Source: Narthecium ossifragum (lineage: Eukaryota > Streptophyta > Magnoliopsida > Dioscoreales > Nartheciaceae). From it: a DNA stretch of 64,000 bases. Position numbers and translations under genes: made by a program. Position 1 is the stretch's first letter. Every line of letters starts with the position of its first letter. Shown here one piece after another: positions 23,105 through 33,009 of the stretch. Under the pieces are notes generated by a model. The model worked only from the letters and a program-made list of their open reading frames with translations, searched no databases and was not told the DNA's origin. The stretch covers positions 27,507,342-27,571,341 of the forward strand of contig OY986965.1 of the NCBI GenBank assembly GCA_963920575.1, given 5' to 3'.

Positions 23105-23220
23105 GATCCGGGTTCTCGGGTAGCCCGGATCTAGCCCTAGGACCGGGGTTTGGGTAGTCGAGAATTAGGTCGTGATTGTCATCAACGATCATGCTTGATA
23201 TCACTTGAGGTTTTTGTTAT
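23105..23220. repeat. 116-bp direct repeat, left copy (right copy 24870-24986)
   Basis: The segment from GATCCGGGTTCTCGGGTAGC to GAGGTTTTTGTTAT occurs immediately left of the nested TIR element. It occurs again, nearly identical, immediately right of it at 24870-24986. It belongs to the host LTR and is present once in what must have been the original sequence. Confidence 0.93.
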
Positions 23221-24868
23221 GGGTTAATAACACTTTACTCCCTTCTAGTTTTGCAAATTGTCAATTTACCCCCTATGTTTTAAAACGTGACAAAATGACC
23301 CCTTAATTTATAATTGTGGTCGTTTTAAACCTAACCATCAAACGGAGTCAAGTTGGGTGACGGTAAACTAGCTATTTCGTCACGTGTGTCACACATGACC
23401 CGGTGACCCGGTCACCTCTTCCGTCAAACGGAGATGAGACGACTTCTCCCCCTCCAACCCCCGATGGGCCCATGACCTTGTCTCCCAGTGCGCCCGGGCC
23501 ATCGCCGCCTGTGACAACGCTCGCGTCCGTACGAGCTCGCCTCTCAGTACGGCGACGTCGACCAGAAGCTCGCCGCCTACTTCTTGCAGGGCCTCTTCGC
23601 CCTCATGACCTCCTCCGGCACCCGGACCCTCTGGACCATCTCCTTCACCTCCGACTGCGCATGCTCGTTTGACTCCAACAGCTGGACGACGCTCCGGTTC
23701 GAGGAGTTCAGCCCCTGGTCGTCCTTCAGCTATGTCGCCGCCAACGGCGCCATCCTCGAGTCGTTCCTCGACGCCAGTGCGTAGCGCCTCCACATAGTCG
23801 ACATGAACACCACCTTCCGCACCCAGTGGCCCATGCTACTAGAGCCCCTGGCGACGCGCTCCGCCGACAACAACCCACACCTCACCATCACCACCGTGGT
23901 GCATGCCATCCTCATGCGGGGGCGCGCAGTGCGTCATGCGGGAGATCACCAACGTGGTGCCATCCTCAGGCACAGTGCGTCATGCGGGAGATCACCAACG
24001 CGTGTGGGTGCTGAAGGTGGAGGAGAGTGTGGAGGTGGAGGTGGAGGCGGAGGAGAGCGTGGAGGTGGAGGTGGAGGCGGAGGAGGGCGTTGAGGTGGAG
24101 GTGGAAATCCTAGACGCTGGCCTGGCGGATGGTGATGCCGGTCTACTGGGTAGTCGTCCTCGTGCATGCTGGCGAAGCTCTACACGACGCTGGCCTGGCG
24201 GATGGTGATGCCGGTCTGGCGACGGAACATGTCCACAGCGGCCGCCGCCGTCGTCGTCGTCCCCGCACTCCCAGCCACCGCCGCCGCCCTCGTTGTCCCC
24301 GCACTCCCATCCGCCGCCGCCATCGTCGTCCAGCCACTGATGGTAGAGCATGGCGGTGGTGACGTGCTTGGTGAGCTCAACCAGGTGGATGACGGTGGAT
24401 GACGTAGGCACTGATGGTGACGTCATCTTCCTCTCTCTCCCTAATCAAAATCGGTCAAATGAACCTAGCCGGTTGACCGAACCTATTAGCCGGTTTGCCG
24501 TGGTGGGGCGGCCGTAGAGGAGATCGCCGGCGGCTGCGTCGGAACCTGAGCTCGGGCACGGATTGCAGCCACGGAAGACCGCATCCACCGCGGCTTGACA
24601 CAGGTGCCAGTTCCCGGCGGCCAGGAGCCCGACGGCGGAGATGAAGGACATGAAGGACATGGTAACCGGGCAAAACCGGTAAAAGGGGGTCACGTGCGTT
24701 GCACGTGACCTATTTACTCGGTTTGCCGTCAGCCAGGTTAACGCCGTTTGAGCTTTGGATGTAAAACGACCACATTGAAAACTTAAGGGTGCGTTTTGTC
24801 ACGTTTTAAACTATAAGGGGTAAATTGACATATTGTGAAACTAGAAGGGAGTAAAGTATTATTAACCC
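23221..24868. mobile_element. Gene-capturing TIR element nested in the solo LTR
   Basis: Terminal inverted repeats of about 85 bp: gggttaataacactttactc...(23221 on) against the reverse complement of ...gagtaaagtattattaaccc (to 24868). They include CCCTTCTAGTTT and TTTAAAACGTGACAAAA on both sides. The interior is GC-rich and holds a SHORT-ROOT-like fragment plus unidentified segments (24010-24700). Length 1648 bp, no transposase. It has the make-up of a Pack-MULE, but there is a 116-bp flanking duplication rather than a 9-bp TSD. Confidence 0.82.
23465..24005 (+). pseudogene. Captured SHORT-ROOT-like GRAS gene fragment
   Basis: Piecewise translation gives the start of a GRAS domain of the SHR subfamily: [19 protein letters not shown], then [44 protein letters not shown], an in-frame TAG at about 23782, then [20 protein letters not shown] and [17 protein letters not shown], ending with a doubled VMREITN segment. 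Order and spacing follow plant SHORT-ROOT (LHR1 and VHIID regions), a root and bundle-sheath patterning transcription regulator. Frameshifts (near 23530), the stop, and loss of everything after VHIID mean no functional protein. It is a captured exon piece, not a local gene. Confidence 0.85.
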
Positions 24869-25772
24869 GGATTCGGGGTTCTCGGGTAGCCCGGATCTAG
24901 CCCTAGGACCGAGGTTTGGGTAGTCGAGAATTAGGACGTGATTGTCATCAACGATCATGCTTGATATCACTTGAGGTTTTTGTTATAGTCGACTATGTTT
25001 GATATTATTGTATTTGAGGTGTAGAGGTCGTGTCGAGTCTCCAAGGCCAAGCGCTAAGGATGGTTGTCGATGTCCCTGACATGTGTGTCCCCGCGAGAGA
25101 TGGTATGACTGGGCAGGGTGGTACCTGGACAGGAGCCCGCAGTCTTTGTTTCCTCTCGTCTGTTCTTGGGTGAGGGTGGGACCTGGACAGGAGCCCTTGG
25201 GAATCGACGGGGTTATGGGGCCCCTTGGCATACCTTAGGCTTAGACGGAGAACGATGCAGTTGCAGTTTCCCTTCCTTTCTGTGCGACGTAGAGTAGAAC
25301 CCTACTGGGCATTGTTGCTCACCCTACCTGGGTTGCATCGGCGATGCAGTTCCTTCTTCCACGTGTTCCTTTAGAAGATGGCGCGGTATTTCGAGGAGAT
25401 CGAGGACTTGGAGCTTCAAGGAGTTCTACTACAGATGATTTACAGTTTTAATCAATGATGTACAAATTGATGTATAAATTGATATATAACATGATGTATT
25501 CGAGGACATGCTTGTATGATCTTTAATTCAGTTGTATTTAAGAAATGTATTAATTAGTTATTTACAATGGTACCATCGCTCCTATTGAAATTGTAAAGAT
25601 TTCTTGTGCTATAATTATAAAGGGGATTCTGTCGAAAATTTTTGTATGAACTTGAGGATTAAATTGTTTAAATTCGAAGGAGTTGTATATTTGTGTGCCT
25701 ATTGATGATGTAAACAGGTTTAGGTGGCTTACTCCTCGATCTGGATGGGTTTTCTGGGTCGGGGCGTGACAC

Positions 25773-26063
25773 ACCGCGATCCCCTTGCTTGAGTCGCAGC
25801 CTCCAAACACGCGGCTCGCCAACGTCCTTGACCGCTCCGACGCCCTCGACCGGCCGCCACAAAACCCTTGCCACCCCTTACGGCCCCCTCTAACGCCTCC
25901 TCCGTCGCACAGCGGCGCCTGGATCCACCGCGATCCCCTTGCTTGAGTCGTAGCCTCCAAACACGCGGCTCGCCAACGTCCTTGACCGCTCCGACGCCCT
26001 CAACCGGCAGCCACAAAACCCTCGCCACCCCTTACGGCCCCCTCTAACGCCTCCTCCGTCGCA
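25773..26063. repeat. GC-rich 154-bp tandem duplication
   Basis: The block starting accgcgatccccttgcttga at 25773 repeats at 25927. The two 137-bp cores differ at very few positions and are joined by cagcggcgcctggatcc; a related cacagcggcgcctgg follows the second copy at 26109. Confidence 0.9.
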
Positions 26064-26433
26064 ACCCCACCTCTAAGATCGTCCACCCCTCTCTCGTCAA
26101 GATCTATGCGCACAGCGGCGCCTGGGTCCTCCGAGTCCTCAAATCCAGTCGCGGCGATGGGCGCCATGGCGTTCAGGATATTAACCCCTCTTGAAGATAT
26201 CCATGTTTCCACGATTTCAATCGCTCGAGAAACAGCTAGAAATCCGACAAACTATTCTCATCCGTCATATAAATACGATGAAACTCTATCACCACCGTCT
26301 ATTAAAAGAAAAGGCTGTCTTATATAGAGTTAGATGATTCGATCGATAACAACCGAATCATGTATTTTTAAAATCCAAACAAAAAATGGTGTGATATACT
26401 TAACACTTTATACGATGTATTTAGCCCGCCCTT

Positions 26434-26530
26434 TCGCCAATGGCATGGCACGCACCTCCGATGTCACGTGCTAGAGGATCAGGGTCGAGCCGGAACCAAA
26501 ATTAAAATATTCAACATCCAATCAAATTAA
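26434..26530 (-). repeat. Continuation of the orphan LTP upstream duplicate
   Basis: Matches 18079-18172 (CGCCAATGGCATGRCACGC, ACCTCCGATGTCACGTGCTAG, ATTAAAATATTCARCATCC). It is the far half of the fragment at 18785-19075. Confidence 0.8.
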
Positions 26531-26800
26531 ACAATGTTTTGATATCGCCTATACAGTACAAGCATGATAAAAAGTATATGACCTGGTTCGTGACTTTTAG
26601 GTCCGACTGATCACAGAAAGCTTATGCGAACACCAATAGAGCTAGAGCATAAATCCATAAAGTATTACATAGCAATATAACTCGAACTTATTATTATAAG
26701 AGCCCGGCACGTATACGTACGTGGCTGCCGATTTATTACAGCATGTCCAAGTGATTACATATATAGCAAATTAATAAGTTAAACCGCCGCCTCATCGAGC

Positions 26801-27325
26801 TCAGTGAACCCTGCAACCAATGGAACGTATAGCAAATGTCAAAACAATAGTTCAGATGCTGTTTATATTCATGATGCTAAGTTTCAATTAATTCATACGA
26901 TAGCAAAACTTGATGAGTTGATATATATATATGTAAGAACATCTGAACATGCATGCATGGATGCAGTGAACTTACTTGGAGCAGTCAGTGGACAGTCTAA
27001 TGGGGTATCCAACGTTAACCCCACACTTCCCAGGGATGCCACTGACGATGTCTTCCTTGATGCCAGGTATGCTCCTAATTATGGTTTTCAGGCAACTACA
27101 TGCTTGCTGGCGATCTCCGGTGGTCCTTGCCGCCGAATTAAGCGCCTTCACCCCAGCGCAGCACCCCGGCGGCATCACTCCGCCGTTCCGGGCGTAGTTG
27201 ATGCATCCCGAGACGCTGGATAACACCTGCCCGCAGCTGATTCCAGATGCTACTTCAATAATGGTGCTGGTGAAGATGCACACAACCAAAATAGTGATCA
27301 TGGTATTACGGACAGGGTTGGCCAT
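26801..27325 (-). CDS. Non-specific lipid-transfer protein type 1 (nsLTP1), copy 2
   Basis: Exon 1 26976-27325 and exon 2 26801-26810 join in phase 2 to 119 residues ending DCSK-VH. I start at the ATG of MANPVRNTMITILVV (27325), which gives a normal signal peptide ending near VASG. The upstream in-frame ATG at 27358 would prefix 11 non-signal residues. The mature part ISCGQVLSSVSGC has eight cysteines in LTP1 spacing (C-x9-C-x13-CC-x19-CxC-x21-C-x13-C). Its third codon positions are less GC-rich than in the other copies. The TATATAAG box at 27386-27393 lies ~60 bp upstream. Role: secreted lipid carrier, as for copy 1. Confidence 0.94.
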
Positions 27326-27385
27326 GGCTGGATCAAGAACTGGAACAGCTTCTTGCAAATTGCTTCGACCCTCTTAGGGTGCTTG

Positions 27386-27393
27386 CTTATATA
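27386..27393 (-). promoter_or_regulatory. TATA box of LTP copy 2
   Basis: TATATAAG on the minus strand, about 60 bp before the start codon at 27325. Confidence 0.65.
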
Positions 27394-28529
27394 GGCTTAC
27401 AAGCTTCTAATATTTCAACGCTTAGTGCATTATAGATATCAAAAAGGGTACGTAGATGCGATCAAGATAGGCTTTCCTAACTCGAGTAATTAATAACGTA
27501 CGTGATATATGGTGGTCACAATCTTGGTTAGGTGTGACTGAGCTATATATCACTCGAATTAGCAATGCCTTGCATTAATTGAAAGGACTCCAGACTAAAA
27601 TGGTTGTCTGAAACCTTCCTTTCTTAGAAGAATGACGTACGGGATTTGTGTATTTGTTGTTATATGATCAAAGAAGCCAATCGGCCCACGTGATTCCAAA
27701 ATGGGCTTTCTATGATCGATCGCTCATCAGTAATAGCTAGCTCTAAATGGACCCGACCTATTTTAAATTGGAAACAAGTTGATCCCAACCAACCGAGCCC
27801 ACTTCTTTAGCTGGTCCGAACCCAGAGCCATACATGTTATCTGGCGTGGTGGCCCTGTGTTACTTAGAAGTGGCTCATGTTCTATATATAGAGTATGAAA
27901 ATTACAACTGGGTTTACGTAAAATTATACCGTACACTACTAGGGTTAGTATAAATACACTTTGTAAACGTCAATGCATCAATTTTTCGACCTAGCTAATA
28001 CTGAATGAAGCCCCTCGATCTCTCCCATAAACGTACGCAAATTCTTGAACCATGTAAGATCCCTGTGTTCTCATGTCTCTTCTTTGCCATATATCTTCTT
28101 CTTAAGTGGTGCTTCCGCTGAGTGACACCCTGAATTATATTGGTGATCTACCGGTCTCATCCGAGATAACTTTTTTTAAGTTTAAGTGCATGATCACTGT
28201 TTTCTTATTCAAGTTGAAATAATCATGTGAGGTTTGATTTGCTAAATGTAATATAACTGTCACTGAGAACTGGGTCGGTCTTGCGATAAAAAAGAACAAT
28301 GATATAGAGGTGCATACGAATAAGGTGAGAGGGGTTGTTCCCGATATCGCTCAAAAGAGATCCCATCCCATAACTTATCAAGTTATATCTTTGACGATCG
28401 ATAGGTAAATAACGAGTTCGGTTGTTTCATTCACACGTCGTGAGATCGAGGTTACCTCATGGTCCCTCCGTCCTCATGCTACTGTTGCGTTTGTGGAGTC
28501 TGATTGTTCCAGACCCGACCATGATGCAG
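27394..28529. other. LTP copy 2 upstream region
   Basis: AT-rich promoter-proximal and intergenic sequence with several CACGTG-like and ACGTAC elements (e.g. GCCCACGTGATT near 27686). No gene seen. Confidence 0.45.
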
Positions 28530-28765
28530 TACACAGAACTGATGGGGTCCGGGGCAGCGCCCTGGCGGGGATCATTGTATACCCTATGTGCCGAAACCCT
28601 ATGATATAAGGGTCTATATGAACGGCCGTCATTGTATGATGTAACTCTTTGCCTCTGAGATAGTGAAAACCTCCAATGACTCCGTGGACGTAACCCTATT
28701 TTGAGATGAACAACATAAAAACTTGTGTCCGTGCATTCTTCTTCTTCCTCCCTTCTAGATCCTAA
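28530..28765 (+). mobile_element. Copia-type LTR remnant (solo LTR or TRIM-like)
   Basis: The stretch TGATGGGGTCCGGGGCAGCG, CCCTATGATATAAGGGT, CTCCAATGACTCCGTGGACG and TTGTGTCCGTGCATTCTTCT has the order of promoter, R and 3' segments of many plant Copia LTRs. No internal coding part or second LTR is beside it. Ends are approximate. Confidence 0.5.
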
Positions 28766-28959
28766 CATCTATGACCCGATCACCGATCACCACATGAGTA
28801 TAATTTTTCTCAAGTTTGTTTTAATCACGGGATTTAGATAAATCCAATAAGCACAAGATAAAAGAAGAGCCCTTTGAGCACGACACGTGGATATTTTTTT
28901 CAAAAAAAAAATGGCGTAAATGTCACATAGCAAGAGGTGATTTAAAGGTTATCAATCTT

Positions 28960-29180
28960 ATATAACTAGAATACCGACATCTAGTCTATTAATATAAGAT
29001 TCAGTGTATCCTATTATAGAGATAAGGATGTCCGATCCAAGTTAAATTCGAATATATCAGACGATCGAGATGAAGTCATGTGGAAATGACTAGTGGGTGG
29101 TGGTGATTATCGGATGATTAAGAAAAAAAAAAAAAAGGAGTATGAGACGGATGGTTATCCATATAATGTGCATGAGCGGG
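28960..29180 (-). repeat. Dispersed repeat, inverted partner of 37020-37225
   Basis: Its reverse complement matches 37020-37225: TGACTTCATCTCGATCGTCTGATATAT against TGGCTTCATCTCGATCATCTGATATAT, and the shared C-rich AACCACC...ACCACT blocks. It contains an A-run at 29127-29140. Possibly a non-coding element. Confidence 0.55.
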
Positions 29181-30531
29181 CCACCTTGTATAATTATAAG
29201 ATCCGACCGGACCTTCTCGATTCCTCACTCAAGTTTAATAAAACGCTGTGACGGTGTGACCTATGAGGAAGGTCCACACCTATTTAATTGGGAGTAAATG
29301 AATTCGCCCAACCACATCCTAACATTTATTAGGATGGCAAATCCATCATCTAATCCTAATAGACAGGTCCTTCCCCGCAATTAAGTCCGCCTGTACCCGC
29401 TTATTTTGGTTCATACACGTGGCGTGGTGAAACTGGATATCATTGATCTGGCAAACAAAGGGCCAGGATCCGGCAACCTTGGACAGTGGGAGCCTTTGGT
29501 TGGTGATAATTAAAAATTTCGATGGAGAAATTTCCTTTGAATTGATGCATACGAAGATTGCAGATTCTGGGCCTGCAATAGCAAATCTCAACCGTCTGAT
29601 CTTAACGATCGAGTTCAACTTTTCTTTTAGATTTATTGTCTACTATGTCACATCACGTTTGATTTGGATCGTTGATTTGGGGTTCGACAGTTGAGATTCC
29701 CTGTTACACGATCTTCACATACCCAATGCAAATGGTCTTGTTGGACCATCTTAATTTTAGAAGAAGAAGGTCCCAAGTTCTTAAAAAAAGTGAGAGGGCT
29801 ACATACACTCCCACTTTATTCTTAAAAAAATAAATAGAATACAAAAAATTAACTAGGGCTGGACCAAGAGTGGAACTGCACCATTTTATCTGTACTTTCC
29901 CCATTTTCTTTGTCACATCTGATTGATTCATGGCTCTGGAGTAATTGTGAGTTTGTTGTGGGGGGGGGGGGGGAGTCGATCATTAATTATGTGCACTTGA
30001 CTAGCTACATAGCGTTTATTTACTCTTGAATTAGTCTTTGACCAATGAATGGCAGAGCAATCACGTACTGTAGTTTTCTTCTATTTTCGATTTCTTGGTA
30101 AAATTTTCATTTATCTCTATCATCTTACTTATAATATTAGTCATTTAATCTCCGATATTTCTTGCGTAGATTTGATTATTTGAGTCACCCCCAGATTTAA
30201 TTTTGCACAATACTCATAGATAATATGCCAGAGGCCAGTTACGAGTAACGACTCATACTCATAGATAGTAAATAATTAACAACAGTAGATGCCCAGACGG
30301 GCTACAACGATGAGTACTGATATGGACGTGAAACTAAAACAAAGACCCAAATAGCTAGCCATGCACTCATGACAAAGTATACATGTATGGAGACGATGAT
30401 ATATATATGAAATGCCACTCGCTGCACATCGATCGGTCGGAAGCTCGATGTGTGGATAACGCCCACCTTATTCCACCTGTATCCTCTACGTAGTACGTAC
30501 GTACGTACTATTACTCTGCTCAGAGAGCTTA
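29181..30531. other. LTP copy 3 downstream region
   Basis: No gene seen. 30280-30510 matches the 3' flank of copy 4 (37870-38110), e.g. AGATGCCCA, GGAAGCTCGAT, ATCCTCTACGTAGT, so the duplication unit extends at least ~250 bp past the gene. A 14-base G run is at 29960-29973 and a GTAC repeat at about 30491-30508. Confidence 0.6.
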
Positions 30532-30978
30532 TTAATGAACCCTGCCAACATACAAACAGTGGGAAAAATTAGTTAATTACATGTTTTAGCTAAGTTAATT
30601 AGAGTATAAAGGAGAGGGTGCATGCATGGCTTACTTGCTGCAGTCGACCGAGGTGCTGATGGGATAGCCAACGTTAACACCACACTTGCCGGGGATGCCG
30701 GAGACGAGCCCTGCATTGAGTCCGGAAATACTGGTGATAGCCTTCTTCAGGCAACTGCAGGTGGTCTGGCGGTCCGGGGTGGTCTTGGCCGCGGCGTTGA
30801 GGGCTCTTACGCCACTGCAGCAAGCCGGTGGCATGGCTCCTCCGTTTCTAGCGTAGCTGATGCAGGGGCTCAGGTCCCCAACCACAGTGCCGCATGAGAT
30901 CGCCGCAGACGCCTCCTGGGCGCCGGCAACCAGCATGCAGACGATCAGCACCGCGGCGAGAGCCTCAGCACGTGCCAT
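30532..30978 (-). CDS. Non-specific lipid-transfer protein type 1 (nsLTP1), copy 3
   Basis: Exon 1 30635-30978 and exon 2 30532-30541 join in phase 2 to 117 residues ending DCSK-VH. The signal peptide MARAEALAAVLIVCMLVAG...ASA is followed by mature AISCGTVVGDLSPC, with the eight-cysteine LTP1 pattern and the lipid-binding TTxDRQ and P-x-x-C-x-V-x-x-x-Y-P-I segments. It is very close to copy 4 in protein, intron position and 3' flank, so the two are a recent tandem pair. TATATAAA lies about 105 bp upstream (31081-31088). Its function should be that of a secreted lipid carrier; tissue role cannot be read from sequence. Confidence 0.95.
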
Positions 30979-31080
30979 TGCTACTTCTATTTCTCAGAAC
31001 CTCTTGCACTCAACTCTCTCGCTCTAATGCTAGCTAGGAGACGTGTTAATTTGCAGCGAGTGCCAGGCATGGTGCTGGTC

Positions 31081-31088
31081 TTTATATA
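31081..31088 (-). promoter_or_regulatory. TATA box of LTP copy 3
   Basis: TATATAAA on the minus strand, ~105 bp before the ATG at 30978. Confidence 0.65.
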
Positions 31089-31599
31089 GACGAGGGATGG
31101 TTGAGGTGGTTGCGGATGGGGCCATATGAGTTTGATGCAGCTGTGTATGGTGTCAAAAGGAGATTGGAACACTTGGACGTACGTGTACTGTGCCAGTCAA
31201 TCGTTCCCTTGGTGTGGTAAATTGTCATATCTTAGTTATTTGGATAGCAACATGTCATGTACCAGTGTCGACAACCAATATTAATAGTCATGCAACGCTC
31301 GCAACATGACAGCAGTGAACGTACGTAAGACAACGATGGGCAACCAGTCGAGCCCCGCAGCTCCATAGAATGAACATATATGATCTTATTCTTACAGTTT
31401 TATATTAGTAGCTCAAGTGGTTAATTAATATCTTACGGCGGGAATGCGATTATGGGGATGCAAAATCTAGGGGAGATACTCAGATACCTATGTTCCGTAC
31501 GAGCTCAAATGCATTGCAACATACTGGCGATTATATGATGCAATAGAGATAGGGAAACAAAGTCGGCTATAGTTCAACATGAGGCTATAGTTCAACTTA

Positions 31600-32999
31600 A
31601 AAGCCTCATGACCTCAGGGCGGCATATATATGACAGGGTTAGATGGGAGTTTTTAGAGGATGTCTTGAGGGTTATGAGGTTCCCGAAGCGGTGGATCGGG
31701 TGGGTGATGGCCTGTTTTAAAAGCCCCCGCTTCTACTTCGTTGTGAATGGACGGATGTGTGGGAGGGTGACGTACCTCTCGCTGTGATCTTCGATCGGGG
31801 AACCCTCTCTCCCCTTATCTTTTTCTAGTTGTTCAGGAGGTGCTCAACCAGCTGCTCAATTGTCCGGGTTCTCAGCCGGAAGGCATTCAGTTCAGGAACT
31901 CTATGTTCTCTCTCTCCCACTTGTTGTATGCAGATGATTGTCTCCTCTTTACCCGAGCTACTTGCTTTGAGGCTCGGAAACTTAAGCAGAAATTGTTGGC
32001 GTTTAAGGAGCTATTCGGGTTAGAGACGAATCCCGCTAAGTCTATCATGGTCTTCTCTCAGACTGTACCCAAGCCTCGACGGATTCCAGTTAAAAGCATC
32101 TTGGGCATGGCAGAGGCTACAGAAACTTGGCACTACCTTGGGGCTCCATTGGCTATCAAGCGGCTCAAGACTGTTGATTTCTCTAATGTGTTGGACAAGC
32201 TCACGGGCCATGTGCAACGATGGCAGGGGATGATGATTTCAGAAGCTGGGAGAGTTGTGCTTAATTATCAAGGCGGTGTTGCAGGCAGTTCCAGCATTTG
32301 TTATGGCGACTACTCGGCTTTCTATGTCGGTGATTAGGCGGATTGAGCAAATCTGTCGGGACTTCTTGTAGCAGGGGAGGAGGTCTGGTCTGGTTATTGT
32401 CGCTTGGCGGAAGGTGTGCACCCCTATTGAAACAGGTGGGCTGGGGGTTCACAATCTGAATGTATGGCAACGTGCACTCAAGGCACATAGGATGGCGAAC
32501 TTCTTGGACAACGAGTAGTCAATCCGGGCGCGTTTGGCTCTGGAGAAGTACCGATGGGAAGGGAAGTTGCCTTCGGTTATGGCAGGGCATGGGGAGTCGG
32601 TGCACTAGAAGGATTTGTGCGAAGCGAGTGGAGAGCTTCGACATCGGCTGCTATGAACCCCCGGGGTGGGCAATTCGGTCAGTGTGTTGAATGATGCTTA
32701 GGTGTGGGATGAGCCGTTAGGGAATAGACCATGTCTCTTTGTGGGTGATGATGGTTGTGAAGACATGGTGGTTGGCAAGCTCATATACGGCGACACTTGG
32801 TGTAGGGAGAAGGTGGAAGCTATTTTTCATCTGAATCTGGTCCTAGAGGTTGTTGGTTTGGTGCCTTCAGTGTCGGGGGATCGATGGAGATGGACCTTCA
32901 GTGACACCAGCAAGGTCTCTATTGGCTCTAGTTATCTGTCGGCCCTTAAACGCCATCTGCCCGCTCGGATTGGCTCCTATGGCCAGCCATGTCATGTCT
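31600..32999 (+). mobile_element. L1-type LINE reverse-transcriptase remnant
   Basis: Fragmented plus-strand translation follows plant LINE RT in order: YDRVRWEFLEDVLRVMRFP, WIGWVMACFKSPRFYFVVNG, a broken GDPLSP segment, the catalytic LYADDCLLF (~31926), LLAFKELFGLETNPAKS, WHYLGAPLA, then the post-RT zinc-region-like IETGGLGVHNLNVWQRAL and WRWTFSDTSKVSIGSSY. Frame changes (e.g. near 32255) and stops (32370, 32515, 32610, 32700) show decay. Both ends are missing; it abuts an LTR fragment at ~33003. Confidence 0.9.
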
Positions 33000-33009
33000 A
33001 GCGCGCCAA

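Larger units (their letters stand above)
20786..25776 (+). mobile_element. Solo LTR of a Ty3-gypsy (chromovirus-like) element, TSD CACCG
   Basis: The LTR runs 20791-25771, starts TGTGAGGACCCG and ends GGGTCGGGGCGTGACA, and is flanked by CACCG at 20786-20790 and 25772-25776. It has no PBS, gag, pol or second LTR, so it is a solo LTR. Its length (~5 kb) shrinks to ~3.2 kb once the nested TIR element and a 116-bp repeat are removed, in the range of long Tekay/Del-type LTRs. The first ~330 bp is clearly related to the minus-strand LTR start at 34175 (shared GGTAATTTGGTAAATTAC, GCACACACGG, TGATATATGTG). Its 3' terminus type recurs at 41844 and 43766-44129. Confidence 0.88.
19076..26431. mobile_element. 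TIR-bounded insertion (7.3 kb with nested elements) in duplicated LTP flank
   Basis: Left end gagggtcaggttaaat...catcacaccg (~19073-19122) is a diverged inverted copy of the right end (26382-26431, read in reverse as gggcgggctaaatacatc...atcacacc). Uninterrupted homologous sequence at 18060-18170 shows the empty site. It contains a 126-bp tandem repeat, an unidentified open frame, and a 5-kb solo LTR; without the nested LTR it is ~2.4 kb. The target duplication is not clear, so its superfamily is left open. Confidence 0.55.

Noticed and set aside
24010..24430. Glycine/acidic-repeat open frames in the SHR-capturing element
   Set aside because: Simple GGAGGTGGAG repeats translated; no identifiable gene.
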